A DNA stretch of 64,000 bases from Guptibacillus hwajinpoensis (GCF_005144865.1 NZ_SWFM01000001.1:248001-312000), one strand, 5' to 3'; positions 47,276-55,110 are shown, numbered from the stretch's first letter. Notes: generated from the letters alone by a model not told the origin. Program-made: numbers and translations.

Positions 47276-47699
47276 AATCATTTTCTTTCATTAGGTTTTC
47301 AATTGGTTCTCTTGTATTGAATCCACCAATTTCAGAATGGTAAAAAGAAACTTCCTCTTCCCCCTCTTTCCAGCATAGCATCACTTCTTGATCGTTTATC
47401 CGTGCAGGAAAATCGATCAATCCTGCATCGACGTTTTTAATCTCCACACCAAGAGCCTTCATGTTAAGAATGAACGTTTGAGCTTCCATCTCCATAAATT
47501 CCATTCTTGCTTCCTTTTTGAAGATAATATCTTCATCTACTTTGGTTTTATGTCTGTAAAGGAGGGTTTTTTTATGCTGTTCAATCTGGTCATAGTGTTC
47601 GCTAAATTGGACTTTAAGTCGTTTAAGTTCGGCAAGCTCTCTCTTTAACTCAGGCAACAGATTGTTTGCTTCTTCTACGGTAAAATACTTTTTTTCCAT
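47274..47699 (-). CDS. DUF2203 family protein
   Basis: A 141-residue protein: YFTVEEANNLLPELKRELAE at the N-terminus, a long helical middle, then LGVEIKNVDAGLIDFPAR and VMLCWKEGEEEVSFYH. This order is the hallmark of DUF2203, a widely spread family of unknown function. AGGAGG precedes the ATG. It is divergent from the ferredoxin gene at 47866. Confidence 0.85.
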   Translation of the reverse strand: MEKKYFTVEEANNLLPELKRELAELKRLKVQFSEHYDQIEQHKKTLLYRHKTKVDEDIIFKKEARMEFMEMEAQTFILNMKALGVEIKNVDAGLIDFPARINDQEVMLCWKEGEEEVSFYHSEIGGFNTREPIENLMKEND

Positions 47700-47865
47700 G
47701 ATTATCCTCCTGGTTATTCTTTACTACTACACCTTTACCCTTACCTGCATTCTTTACACATCATTCGACGATTTTTTACATATTGAATTGCACACTATAA
47801 AGAAAGACAGTTTTCAGATATGATAGAGCATGTAGAGGTAATATTTTCTTAAAGGAGGAATTTCT

Positions 47866-48186
47866 TTGGCTAAAGTTACAGTACCAGATCACGGAACATT
47901 TGAGGTAGAAGAAGGAACAAAGCTTACACTTGCACTAGAAGACAATGGTGTGCAAATTCTCCACCGCTGCGGCGGGAATGCTAAATGCACGACCTGTCGT
48001 GTTGAAGTAGTAGATGGAGAATTTGGAGATTTGACTGAAATTGAACAAGAAGCTTTTAAGAAAAAAGGCGTTGAAGATAACCTACGTTTATCCTGTCAAG
48101 TTCGTGTAAATGGCGATTGTGAAGTTAAACCTGCCATGACAGTTGAAAGCTCTGGTCTTGATGCTGGCCCAAGACCAGCGGAGTAA
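47866..48186 (+). CDS. 2Fe-2S ferredoxin
   Basis: A 106-residue plant/adrenodoxin-type ferredoxin with cluster ligands in HRCGGNAKCTTCRV and a fourth cysteine in LRLSCQV. It should carry single electrons in the cytoplasm; the partner is unknown. TTG start with AAAGGAGG seven bases upstream. It stands alone, followed by hairpins at about 48200-48255 and 48272. Confidence 0.92.
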   Translation: MAKVTVPDHGTFEVEEGTKLTLALEDNGVQILHRCGGNAKCTTCRVEVVDGEFGDLTEIEQEAFKKKGVEDNLRLSCQVRVNGDCEVKPAMTVESSGLDAGPRPAE

Positions 48187-48271
48187 ATACAGAAGAAAAA
48201 GCCAGTTTTCTCTATTAAAGGGTTCCGCTTAGAGGTTCATTATTAAAATAACTGGCATAGAGTAAAAAACT

Positions 48272-48301
48272 GGAGCTTATCCGTAATTACGGATAAGCTC
48301 C
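48272..48301. terminator. perfect 30-base palindrome, terminator-like
   Basis: GGAGCTTATCCGTAA pairs perfectly with TTACGGATAAGCTCC. The GGAGCTTATC arm is the same as that joined to the dispersed GCTCCGAG element further right. It lies between the ferredoxin (plus) and amine-oxidase (minus) genes and may end both. Confidence 0.7.
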
Positions 48302-48406
48302 CTTTACTTGATAACTCTATATATAGATATTCACATAATAAGCGAAGAACCATCAGAACAAATTAGAAAAGGAATGCCAATACAACAATTATAGGTGCTA
48401 CCAGCT

Positions 48407-49507
48407 TTAAAATCCCTCTAGATTATTGATTTCAACAACTGCCTTCTCAGCTGCCAGGAGTGCACCTTCGAGATGCCCACCATATTGTGGATTAGCCTCT
48501 GTACCAGCAAAAACAATTTTCTTTTCCCATACCCCTGATTTTGGTGGTTGACCATAGATCGGAAAATCTCTAAGCGGGTCTAAATCTTCCTCTGATGCCG
48601 TTTCGGAATCATTGGACCAATCCTTGTACAGGATAGCCTTTACATTTTGAGCAGAGGTTCCAAAGAGTCTGACCAATTGTTCCCTGACCAAATTTAAAAC
48701 TTTATCCTCACCCATTTCTCGGCGCGTTTTCGCTGGTATGCCGAAGAATCCAAACAATGCACCGGATCCAGTTTCAGGAGAAGCATCATGGATTTCTTGC
48801 AAGGGTCCAACCCAGCTTGTTGCGTATCCAGAGAGTCCTGACTCCCTCCAAAAAGGACGGTCATAGACTGCAATTGCCTTGGCTTGTCCTGCCATCCAAG
48901 TAGGTCTTATTAGGTCAGTAATTATATTTTGAGGTAATGAAGGAGAGAAGTTAATATGACGCGCCACTATCCGAGGCGGCACTGCTAGGATAACAGCTCT
49001 TGCCGAAACTTCTGTTTTCATTCCATCAGCACGAGCTACTTCAACCGTGGAAACACCGTCTTCGTTAAGTCGAATTGCTGTAACTCGCGTTTCAAGCTCA
49101 ACTACCCCTGCAGGAATCTCATCTGCTACAGCATCAATAAGTGACTGCACCCCACCTATGAACCGAATCGACCTTTCACTCGAGTTTTCTGGAAGTACAT
49201 AACGCTCTGGCGGAATGTGTTGGGAACGTTCTGAAATCATTGCACCTTTTATGTGCTGGGCGAACGTTCCTATATTCAGTTCTTTAACAAGGTTGGTAAT
49301 TGTGCTTTCATACTGTGGCCAGAACCATGTCGGACCGAGGTCAAATTTTCCTAGGTCAGGTCTACTTGGATCTGAAGTACTCAAGACCCTACCGCCAATC
49401 CTATCTCTTGCTTCTAGCACCTTACAATTGGTACCTTGTGCAGCAAGTAAAGACGCAGCCCGAAGGCCACTTAGACCAGCACCTACAATGACTACAGGAT
49501 TCTCCAT
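48407..49507 (-). CDS. flavin-containing amine oxidase family protein
   Basis: A 366-residue FAD enzyme: the dinucleotide site VVIVGAGLSGLRAASLLAAQ, EARDRIGGRV and the C-terminal GTEANPQYGGHLEGALLAA, all of the monoamine-oxidase/phytoene-desaturase superfamily. It is shorter than most members (about 450). The substrate is unknown. Codon choice looks more GC-rich than that of its neighbours (many GCC/GGC/CTC codons), a hint of transfer. It is not close to the carotenoid desaturases. Confidence 0.8.
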   Translation of the reverse strand: MENPVVIVGAGLSGLRAASLLAAQGTNCKVLEARDRIGGRVLSTSDPSRPDLGKFDLGPTWFWPQYESTITNLVKELNIGTFAQHIKGAMISERSQHIPPERYVLPENSSERSIRFIGGVQSLIDAVADEIPAGVVELETRVTAIRLNEDGVSTVEVARADGMKTEVSARAVILAVPPRIVARHINFSPSLPQNIITDLIRPTWMAGQAKAIAVYDRPFWRESGLSGYATSWVGPLQEIHDASPETGSGALFGFFGIPAKTRREMGEDKVLNLVREQLVRLFGTSAQNVKAILYKDWSNDSETASEEDLDPLRDFPIYGQPPKSGVWEKKIVFAGTEANPQYGGHLEGALLAAEKAVVEINNLEGF

Positions 49508-49629
49508 ATTTTACCTCCTTTCAATGATGTGTAAAGTACTTGACTTTTAAAAACCAATTATTGCAAATCCCGAAGACTAATTCAATCTTTATTACATATG
49601 AAAGGAAGCGTATCCGTAATTTCAGATAA

Positions 49630-49649
49630 GCTCCGAGATTGTTGAATAA
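49630..49649 (+). repeat. dispersed GCTCCGAG element, copy 1
   Basis: Reads GCTCCGAGATTGTTGAATAA. The preceding 20 bases can pair as a hairpin (GCGTATC with GATAAGC). It lies 4 bases 3' of the DUF2651 gene on the minus strand. Confidence 0.75.
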
Positions 49650-49653
49650 GTAT

Positions 49654-49911
49654 TTAAGTATTTGATATCTTTCTTTTTGAAAAGAGTAGCTTAATAAATA
49701 ATCCTGCGAGAAGTGATGTCAAAGTGTAAATAACTACCCATATCCAAAATGAAGAATTAAACACCGTGTATACTGAAATACTTGCTGTTATTAAAACGAA
49801 CAAAGGCCCTATATATAAGTTTTTAAAAATAAAATACCCTAAGCCAACTAATAAAAGGGAAACGGCTGGAAGAAGAAATAATACAACCTGCACTAAATAG
49901 ATATAAATCAC
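49654..49911 (-). CDS. DUF2651-like small membrane protein
   Basis: An 85-residue, almost entirely hydrophobic protein with three TM helices. FNSSFWIWVVIYTLTSLLAG near residue 52 is typical of the DUF2651 family of Bacillus. Function unknown. The start is uncertain: GTG 49911 sits against its AAGGAG site with no spacer, and the next GTG is 18 bases downstream. Confidence 0.65.
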   Translation of the reverse strand: MIYIYLVQVVLFLLPAVSLLLVGLGYFIFKNLYIGPLFVLITASISVYTVFNSSFWIWVVIYTLTSLLAGLFIKLLFSKRKISNT

Positions 49912-49922
49912 TCCTTCTTTTT

Positions 49923-50163
49923 AAAGGCTCTTTTCGTAGACTTTGTTGCTATAAGAGGAGTGATTGATTTCCGTTCCAGGATGCTCGCTTTCCGGGGGGC
50001 GGGACGCTTGAGCCACCTCGGCGCATAAAAACATTGCGCCTCTGGGTCTCACCTGTCCCGCTAGTCCCGCAGGAGTCGAGCACCCTTTCGCTACAATCAA
50101 CTAAGTGGGGTTCTCTATAGAAAAATCTTTCAAAAGCAATAATTTGTAGAAAAGAGCCTTTTT
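49923..50163 (+). repeat. MITE-like repeat, copy 3
   Basis: 241 bases from AAAGGCTCTTTTCGTAGAC to GTAGAAAAGAGCCTTT, the best-preserved terminal inverted repeats of the three copies. The core matches copy 2 (CCAGGATGCTCGCTTTCC, GTCCCGCTAGTCCCGCAGGA) with an extra hairpin, GGCGCATAAAAACATTGCGCC being close to its arms. It lies upstream of the DUF2651 gene. Confidence 0.85.
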
Positions 50164-50238
50164 AAAACTATACACTATAACTTTAAACTAAAGTGTATTG
50201 TACTAAGTATTAAACGTTGGCTGCCATCTTCCAGATTC

Positions 50239-50258
50239 GATCCGAGATTCTTTCATCA
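50239..50258 (+). repeat. dispersed GCTCCGAG element, degenerate copy 2
   Basis: Reads GATCCGAGATTCTTTCATCA, 109 bases 3' of the gene at 50367. The rest of 50164-50366 holds no convincing gene. Confidence 0.4.
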
Positions 50259-50366
50259 TATTCATGCAATTAATTTTATAAGAGTTACATATTCGAAATT
50301 GCTTTGATTATCATGTCACTCAACATATTCATGTTTCCATTCAGTTTCATAATTGTTTAAAAGGGT

Positions 50367-50681
50367 TTAAACCTCTTTAATTTTTTTGCTTACTTTCTCT
50401 TCCCAAAATGCTTTTACTAACAAAAACAGAACAACAACAATCACAATAAAAGACAGCGTACAGACAATCGTTATGAAGGGCGAGTACCGAAAAGCATATA
50501 GGTACATATCCACCATGTAGATTTGTGAAGGATCTTCAGTTGATGCAGGTGTGAAAACAACATGATCTTTCCAGTCATCAGAGTAAGGCAAATAACTTGC
50601 TGTCCAGGATGCTAACCAGAATGTAAAACCAAATATACAGAATAACGATATTAATAGAATAGCCTGAAGAGTTGCCTTCAT
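50367..50681 (-). CDS. small membrane protein, possibly DUF4306-like
   Basis: A 104-residue protein with an N-terminal TM helix (residues 5-28), an extracytoplasmic loop containing DPSQIYMVDMYLYAFRYSP and a second TM helix (70-92). The loop and layout recall YjdJ/DUF4306 of Bacillus. It is 24 bases after the XRE regulator gene and probably co-transcribed, so the regulator may control it or sense with it. Confidence 0.6.
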   Translation of the reverse strand: MKATLQAILLISLFCIFGFTFWLASWTASYLPYSDDWKDHVVFTPASTEDPSQIYMVDMYLYAFRYSPFITIVCTLSFIVIVVVLFLLVKAFWEEKVSKKIKEV

Positions 50682-50705
50682 TAGATCATCTCCTTAACAC
50701 TAGAA

Positions 50706-51158
50706 CTAATCTTGAATCAATTCTCCAAATCTTTTCATTGTGTCATCTCGATCAAACGAGCTATACCAGCGAAAATGACCGTCATCGATTATTCGGTAAT
50801 GCTGACTAATGACATTCTGCTGTAAAACGTATCTCCCTTTGCTTTCAATTTCTTTCCACCAGACCTTACCACCCATCGTTTTGTCTAAGCGATATTCGAT
50901 TTTCTTGTGAGCGAGCAACTTGATTACTTCAAGTGGCTCATCACCCAGGACATTTTGCAATACTTCACTTTCACTAAACAGTGAGCATGTGGAGACAGTC
51001 ACCGTCCAGCTTGCAAGCATCCTATTCTTCTCGATCTGAACAAGTGTTTTCTTCGACGTCCCTAAAACCTCTGCCATAATATCTTGAGAATAGCCTTGTT
51101 CTTGCCTGATTAACCTAAGTCTATCTGATACCAACTTTATTAGTTCTTCTTTATTCAT
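50706..51158 (-). CDS. XRE-type helix-turn-helix regulator
   Basis: A 150-residue protein with an N-terminal HTH (LRLIRQEQGYSQDIMAEVLG, then TSKKTLVQIEKNR, residues 15-46) and a C-terminal domain of unknown type that ends HYRIIDDGHFRWYSSFDRDD. ATG 51158 is chosen over earlier codons because GGGTGATG precedes it. A palindrome overlaps its promoter, suggesting autoregulation of this regulator plus the membrane-protein gene. Confidence 0.75.
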   Translation of the reverse strand: MNKEELIKLVSDRLRLIRQEQGYSQDIMAEVLGTSKKTLVQIEKNRMLASWTVTVSTCSLFSESEVLQNVLGDEPLEVIKLLAHKKIEYRLDKTMGGKVWWKEIESKGRYVLQQNVISQHYRIIDDGHFRWYSSFDRDDTMKRFGELIQD

Positions 51159-51188
51159 TCTCATCACCCTGTTCCTAAATTCACCTTT

Positions 51189-51222
51189 AGTGTAATTTTA
51201 CACTATTATTATATTTTTTCAA
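51189..51222 (-). promoter_or_regulatory. promoter and palindromic operator of the XRE gene
   Basis: -35 TTGAAA (51217-51222), a 16-base spacer and -10 TAAAAT (51195-51200) on the minus strand. The perfect palindrome AGTGTAATTTTACACT (51189-51204) covers the -10, the position expected of an autorepressor site. Confidence 0.6.
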
Positions 51223-51312
51223 CAGTTCCTGTTAAATTAATCCATAATAAAAGCGATGCTGTGCCAAGGGAATATTTACATGAATTTGTACTCTGATTTG
51301 TATAGGGGTTTG

Positions 51313-51363
51313 CAAAAAATTAGCCACATCTTAATCCCTATGGGATAGAGATGTGGCTTTTAT
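51313..51363. terminator. strong hairpin between genes
   Basis: AGCCACATCT pairs with AGATGTGGCT, with an inner ATCCC/GGGAT pair and A and T runs on both sides. No plus-strand gene ends here, and the minus-strand gene to its right already has a terminator. 51205-51550 holds no gene apart from this hairpin and one dispersed element. Confidence 0.6.
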
Positions 51364-51387
51364 TAAGTCTAGATTAATTCAATTAAA

Positions 51388-51407
51388 GCTCCGAGATAAC
51401 GGAACTA
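51388..51407 (+). repeat. dispersed GCTCCGAG element, copy 3
   Basis: Reads GCTCCGAGATAACGGAACTA; TCCG and CGGA can pair. It lies 144 bases 3' of the DJ-1-family gene. Confidence 0.7.
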
Positions 51408-51495
51408 TAAAGAAATACATTGAAAAAGCGTAAGGGTTATTACTGGGGGAGAGTCAGGAAAATGCAGATTTAAAACGATATTGAACTTCCAAATT

Positions 51496-51543
51496 GAAAA
51501 GCCCAACCTCTCTACAAATCAAAATAGAGAAATTGAGCTTTTC
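51496..51543 (-). terminator. terminator of the DJ-1-family gene
   Basis: AAAAGCTCAA pairs imperfectly with TTGGGCTTTT, with inner CTCTA/TAGAG, seven bases after the stop. Confidence 0.7.
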
Positions 51544-51550
51544 AGTTACT

Positions 51551-52183
51551 TCAGTTATTTATTGAATTCATTAACTGGAAGAAGTAATCAGGTTTATGAG
51601 TCTTATTTAGGTTATACCATGAATGTAGTACATCTGGTGTAAATACATCTATTTTTTTCAGTACCTCCATTGCAAATTCCAGAGGAGCTATTCCTGATGC
51701 AGTAACTAAATTCGCATCAGATACCGCAGGTCCCAACTCATAAAACTTTTCTCCTTTATAGTTAGGACATACCATTTTAGTATATTCTAAGTTATTACTT
51801 GTATGCTTTCTAGTATCTAGGTATCCCATATTCGCAAGGCCCTCAGTTGCACCACAAATCGCAGCAACAATAGTGCCAAGCTTTAAAGCTTGGCCAATTC
51901 TTTCCAAGATAGGTTTATGGATTTCTTCACTCCAAGTAGCCCCTCCTGGTAAAATTAAAAGATCTTTACTTTCAAGAGTACATTCATCAAGGGAAATATC
52001 TGGTTTTATGCTCAGTCCTCCCATAGTAGTAATCATTTCTTTATTAGCTCCTACTGTAATTACTTTTAAAGGTGCTAAATCTTTTTTGAAATATCTTCCT
52101 GAGTTTAGTTCAGCAATTAAATATCCATATTCCCAGTCCGACATTGTATTAAATACATATAGAATAACCTTTTTTGTTTGCAT
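51551..52183 (-). CDS. DJ-1/PfpI family protein
   Basis: A 210-residue protein of the class I glutamine-amidotransferase-like superfamily, with LLILPGGATWSEE near residue 75 and the nucleophile elbow AAICGATEGLA near 110. Similar proteins in Bacillus (YdeA-type) are annotated as proteases, chaperones or glyoxalases; which applies is unknown. GGGAGTG precedes the ATG. It shares orientation with the WYL regulator upstream, which may control it. Confidence 0.82.
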   Translation of the reverse strand: MQTKKVILYVFNTMSDWEYGYLIAELNSGRYFKKDLAPLKVITVGANKEMITTMGGLSIKPDISLDECTLESKDLLILPGGATWSEEIHKPILERIGQALKLGTIVAAICGATEGLANMGYLDTRKHTSNNLEYTKMVCPNYKGEKFYELGPAVSDANLVTASGIAPLEFAMEVLKKIDVFTPDVLHSWYNLNKTHKPDYFFQLMNSINN

Positions 52184-52221
52184 CCAATAACACTCCCAGT
52201 CGCAATTTATATAGCAATTAT

Positions 52222-52262
52222 AAGATAACTTCCCTGACAGTTAACGTCAGGGAAGTTATCTT
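52222..52262. terminator. 17-bp perfect inverted repeat after the WYL gene
   Basis: AAGATAACTTCCCTGAC pairs perfectly with GTCAGGGAAGTTATCTT around seven bases. The right arm includes the WYL stop codon. It also lies just upstream of the DJ-1 gene, so it could act as attenuator or terminator. Confidence 0.65.
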
Positions 52263-53221
52263 ACTTCATAAAATTTTATTAATTCCGACAGAACTTCAAT
52301 AAGTCTTTTCTTAAGACTTATTGGCTCAATAACTTTAATAGATTTATTGTACGGTAAAAGTAAATAAGGTACATATGTATGTATTATATCTTTTTCAAGA
52401 AGAAAAATGGCTTGATTAGAAGTCCGTTCTTGTAAATAATGTCCTAAAAACCAATGTTGGCAAATATCAGCCAATACACTTTTATCCCCATTAATAACCA
52501 AAGAAATAATCCCTTCCTTATCTTCTATAGTTGGAAGAAGACTTTTCATAAAAAAGTCACGTGCTGAAAAATTTTCTGGCCGGTTAAACTTATATTCGGT
52601 TAGCATTAGACTTTCAATTCGATCTACTCTAAAACTACGGATATCATTCCTAAGATGACAAAATCCAATCACATACCACTTATTATTCCAATAGATAATT
52701 CTGTACGGATCAACCAATCTATAATTTAATTGCTTTTCGCTACTTTTATGGTAAAGAATTTTTACTGAGGACCCCTCAGCTACGGCCTGCTCCAACTCTT
52801 TCAAAAGAGGTTCCATAGAGAGTGAACTTAATCGACTTATTACTTCAAGACTAGTTAAATGTTGGTTTATCTTTGTTTCCTGCTCTTGATTTGAGTATTT
52901 ACTTAGTTTTGAAATGGCCCTATTTAGTGCTTCACCTCCATAATATCCAGCTTCTTCTGCAAAAACAGCAGCGTGATATAGTGAAGTTTGCTCCTCAAAA
53001 TCAAAAAAAAGAGGAGCCTCAATAAAATTGTTCATTAATGTGTATCCACCGTTATGTCCAGGTTCTGAAATTATTGGTACGCCACTTGTTGAAATTGTAT
53101 CAATATAACGATACACAGTCCTTATATTCATCTCTAACTTTTCTGAAATTTGTTTTGCAGTAGTTTTTTCACCTGAACGAAGCATCCATAGAATTGCTAA
53201 CATATTGTCAATTTTAGGCAT
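52256..53221 (-). CDS. HTH/WYL-domain transcriptional regulator (YafY type)
   Basis: A 321-residue protein: an N-terminal HTH_11 domain (LAILWMLRSGEKTTAKQISE to NIRTVYRYIDTI), a WYL domain with YRLVDPYRIIYWNNKWYVIG near residue 168 and a C-terminal extension. WYL proteins sense nucleotides or other ligands; here the target is probably the DJ-1-family gene that follows. GAGGTGG precedes the ATG. Confidence 0.85.
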   Translation of the reverse strand: MPKIDNMLAILWMLRSGEKTTAKQISEKLEMNIRTVYRYIDTISTSGVPIISEPGHNGGYTLMNNFIEAPLFFDFEEQTSLYHAAVFAEEAGYYGGEALNRAISKLSKYSNQEQETKINQHLTSLEVISRLSSLSMEPLLKELEQAVAEGSSVKILYHKSSEKQLNYRLVDPYRIIYWNNKWYVIGFCHLRNDIRSFRVDRIESLMLTEYKFNRPENFSARDFFMKSLLPTIEDKEGIISLVINGDKSVLADICQHWFLGHYLQERTSNQAIFLLEKDIIHTYVPYLLLPYNKSIKVIEPISLKKRLIEVLSELIKFYEVR

Positions 53222-53438
53222 ATAATTCCACCTCTATATCCCTCAGATTTGGGAAGTCTTTTATTCGTTCAAGATTTTTAGTGCTGCCTTGAATAGCTAT
53301 TTCATTCAAATCACCATTAACTTCATTTAAATCTCTAATAAAATTCGGCTGATTGCCGATAGGAAACAATATGACTCCCACATTATTTGTTGTAATAGAG
53401 CACGAGATACTTAGATTATCACAAATAATATATTCCAA
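53214..53438 (-). pseudogene. possible leucine-rich-repeat remnant
   Basis: A 74-residue frame ending NLERIKDFPNLRDIEVELYA, which looks like one or two leucine-rich repeats. The TTG start has no ribosome-binding site and the frame overlaps the WYL gene by 8 bases. It may be the tail of a decayed LRR protein; a real small gene is less likely. Confidence 0.3.
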
Positions 53439-53541
53439 GTTGTATTTTCATTTATTTAGATCTCCCCGCTTTTCAAGATACTAAATCTTAATTTTCGACT
53501 CTTCTGGCATTAATCAATCGCTTCTAATATAATGGAAGAAG

Positions 53542-53778
53542 CTATTTCTTTTTAATACCGAATATTATTAATGCCACGCCAGAAAAAAAGAAAAAAGGTA
53601 CAAATAAGTTGCTGAAGATACCACTTGCCTCCACCTCAGGGATTGCACCTGTCATTCTGCCTGATAAAAAACCAGCCTTTATTAAACTGGATGAAATTAA
53701 GGAAAATCCACGATCAAGTGTATAAATAAGTCCAGACATTATCACAAGTACAAACCCGGTTATTTTATAAAAATTCAT
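53542..53778 (-). CDS. small membrane protein, unknown function
   Basis: A 78-residue protein with TM helices at residues 6-22 and 54-74 and a short polar loop (GRMTGAIPEVEASG). The ATG at 53778 has AGGAGAG about 14 bases upstream, a loose fit. It resembles many two-TM proteins of unknown function in Bacillus. Confidence 0.55.
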   Translation of the reverse strand: MNFYKITGFVLVIMSGLIYTLDRGFSLISSSLIKAGFLSGRMTGAIPEVEASGIFSNLFVPFFFFSGVALIIFGIKKK

Positions 53779-54046
53779 ATTTCAGTAATCACTCTCCTAC
53801 TTCCATAAACAAGTATATAGCCATATATTTTTTTGGTTTAACTAAACTGCCCCTAACCCTGCACAGAGCACTTACGTTTTATCCTAGAAACGCTTCCGTT
53901 TGTTAAGTGCATTCATCACAAACATAACCCATAATCTTCATTTGCTACAAGAATGCTGTCAAGTTTTTTTCACTATAACTAACACACTAAGTACAATCCA
54001 CCAGAAATCAGAAATCAGTTTTCAATTGTTTTAAGTTGTAGTCGCT
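53779..54046. other. no gene seen; partly homologous to the region after the aminopeptidase gene
   Basis: No frame with a ribosome site was found. From about 53960 the sequence resembles 55955-56030 (shared CACTATAACT, CCAGAAATCAG and TTTTAAGTTG blocks), so it is the flank of the duplicated relic that follows. Confidence 0.5.
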
Positions 54047-54112
54047 TTAGAATTGGAAATCTCTATCCTTCATTAGCAGGACTTCCGATTCACCTTCTTT
54101 AATGCCCTCTGC
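54047..54112 (-). pseudogene. relic of the C-terminus of the M29 aminopeptidase
   Basis: On the minus strand the relic encodes AEGIKEGESEVLLMKDRDFQ followed by F and a stop. The complete gene at 56033 ends VEGIKEGGTEVLLMKNGDFQ, then F and a stop, so about 16 of the last 20 codons agree. Upstream of this the homology stops. 54113-54384 holds a short ATG frame with one hydrophobic stretch (VKIIGMWILYVFIIY) but nothing convincing. Confidence 0.75.
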
Positions 54113-54343
54113 CGACCCCATCAAAAATTTGTGTGTTTTTGTAAATGATGAAAACGTAGAGGATCCACATACCAATTATTTTTACTAAACTATTAGCTTG
54201 TACTGATTTAAACATTCTAAGTACACCACTCTGTTCTGGTAATTTAATTTGTTATTCGATCATTGGTCCTTTTAAAAAAGCTTCCACAATCCTGCCCTCT
54301 TATTAACTTAAACAAAAAGGAATGTAATCCTTTTTAGATCAAC

Positions 54344-54363
54344 ACTCCGAGATTGTAAAATAA
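54344..54363 (+). repeat. dispersed GCTCCGAG element, copy 4
   Basis: Reads ACTCCGAGATTGTAAAATAA, 21 bases 3' of the NTF2-like gene. Confidence 0.65.
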
Positions 54364-54384
54364 GAAATTTCTATTAAAATATAA

Positions 54385-54759
54385 TTATTTATTAACGTCT
54401 TCAACACGTAAGTTTGTGACTGTGCCTTGGTGAAAATAAAGTTGCCATCTTTCATCTATATACTTCCATATTGAGCTTCTTAGGGTATTACGATTGTTTG
54501 TTTTATTATTAATAAAATAAGTTGTTAAAACTGCAAAAGGACCTAATGGATGAACTTCAAAATCATATAATGACAATTCATCCAATGCCAAACCACTATC
54601 AATACAATCCTTTTTATATATCTTATTTCCTGATGCTCCAATTTCAAAAAATTCATCAGCAAGGATCTTATCTAATTCTTCTGCTGAACTACGAATCTCA
54701 AGATTTATATGGCTTTCTTCTAACTTTTTTATAAGTTCTTTAAGATTGGTTTCCACCAT
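54385..54759 (-). CDS. NTF2-like (DUF4440/SnoaL-type) protein
   Basis: A 124-residue protein with LKKLEESHINLEIRSSAEEL, LADEFFEIGASGNKIYKKD and a C-terminal SSIWKYIDERWQLYFHQGTV. This is the pattern of DUF4440 proteins, small alpha+beta barrels that bind ligands or catalyse simple reactions. AAGGAG lies four bases before the ATG. It follows a small membrane-protein gene by 18 bases. Confidence 0.78.
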   Translation of the reverse strand: MVETNLKELIKKLEESHINLEIRSSAEELDKILADEFFEIGASGNKIYKKDCIDSGLALDELSLYDFEVHPLGPFAVLTTYFINNKTNNRNTLRSSIWKYIDERWQLYFHQGTVTNLRVEDVNK

Positions 54760-54777
54760 TCCACTCCTTATTTTATA

Positions 54778-55029
54778 TTATCGTCTATTAAACCCATATT
54801 CGCTCCGAGATTGCGGATCATTGATATTTGTTATGATTTGTTTCCAACCACTAGTTTGTATCCTTAGAACAGAAGCCATTACTCCTATGAGGCAGAAGAT
54901 AATTCCTACTGGCAAGATGAAGAATAGTAAAAGGTCTGGAATTATTCCAAGGTACGGAAGAAATGTACATATTGGAACTGCAACGGTCAGGGTTAATAAG
55001 ATAATGAAATCTAGTTTTTTGGTATCTAA
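54778..55029 (-). CDS. small membrane protein without a standard start codon
   Basis: A clear open frame of 83 codons encodes LDTKKLDFIILLTLTVAVPI, then a second hydrophobic segment (DLLLFFILPVGIIFCLIGVM) and a polar tail (IITNINDPQSRSEYGFNRR). A strong AGGAGG site at 55038-55043 is eight bases from TTA 55029, where ATG, GTG or TTG would be expected. No in-frame standard start occurs before residue 52. A TTG-to-TTA change would explain this; the gene may be a recent pseudogene. Its last codons include a dispersed GCTCCGAG element. Confidence 0.5.
   Translation of the reverse strand, partial: LDTKKLDFIILLTLTVAVPICTFLPYLGIIPDLLLFFILPVGIIFCLIGVMASVLRIQTSGWKQIITNINDPQSRSEYGFNRR
54802..54821 (+). 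repeat. dispersed GCTCCGAG element, copy 5
   Basis: Reads GCTCCGAGATTGCGGATCAT. It is the only copy inside a coding frame, encoding NDPQSRSE-type residues at the end of the 54778 gene. Confidence 0.7.
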
Positions 55030-55089
55030 ATAAAAGTCCTCCTAAAGCAATACAATAGTTTGATTAGCATCTAATCTTAGTCAAATGCT

Positions 55090-55110
55090 TAATACCAATT
55101 ATTTCAAAAC
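55090..55110 (+). repeat. second dispersed motif, copy 1
   Basis: TAATACCAATTATTTCAAAA, about 75 bases before the GCTCCGAG copy at 55165. A near-identical pair occurs at 59204/59283. Confidence 0.55.

Noticed and set aside
28091..50163. Insertion sequences with transposase
   Set aside because: The three repeats are at most 251 bases and have no open frame, so they are at best non-autonomous.
54746..55033. Plus-strand frame of 95 codons
   Set aside because: It runs opposite to the minus-strand membrane-protein frame, has no ribosome site and its product looks like no natural protein; the minus frame gives clear TM helices.
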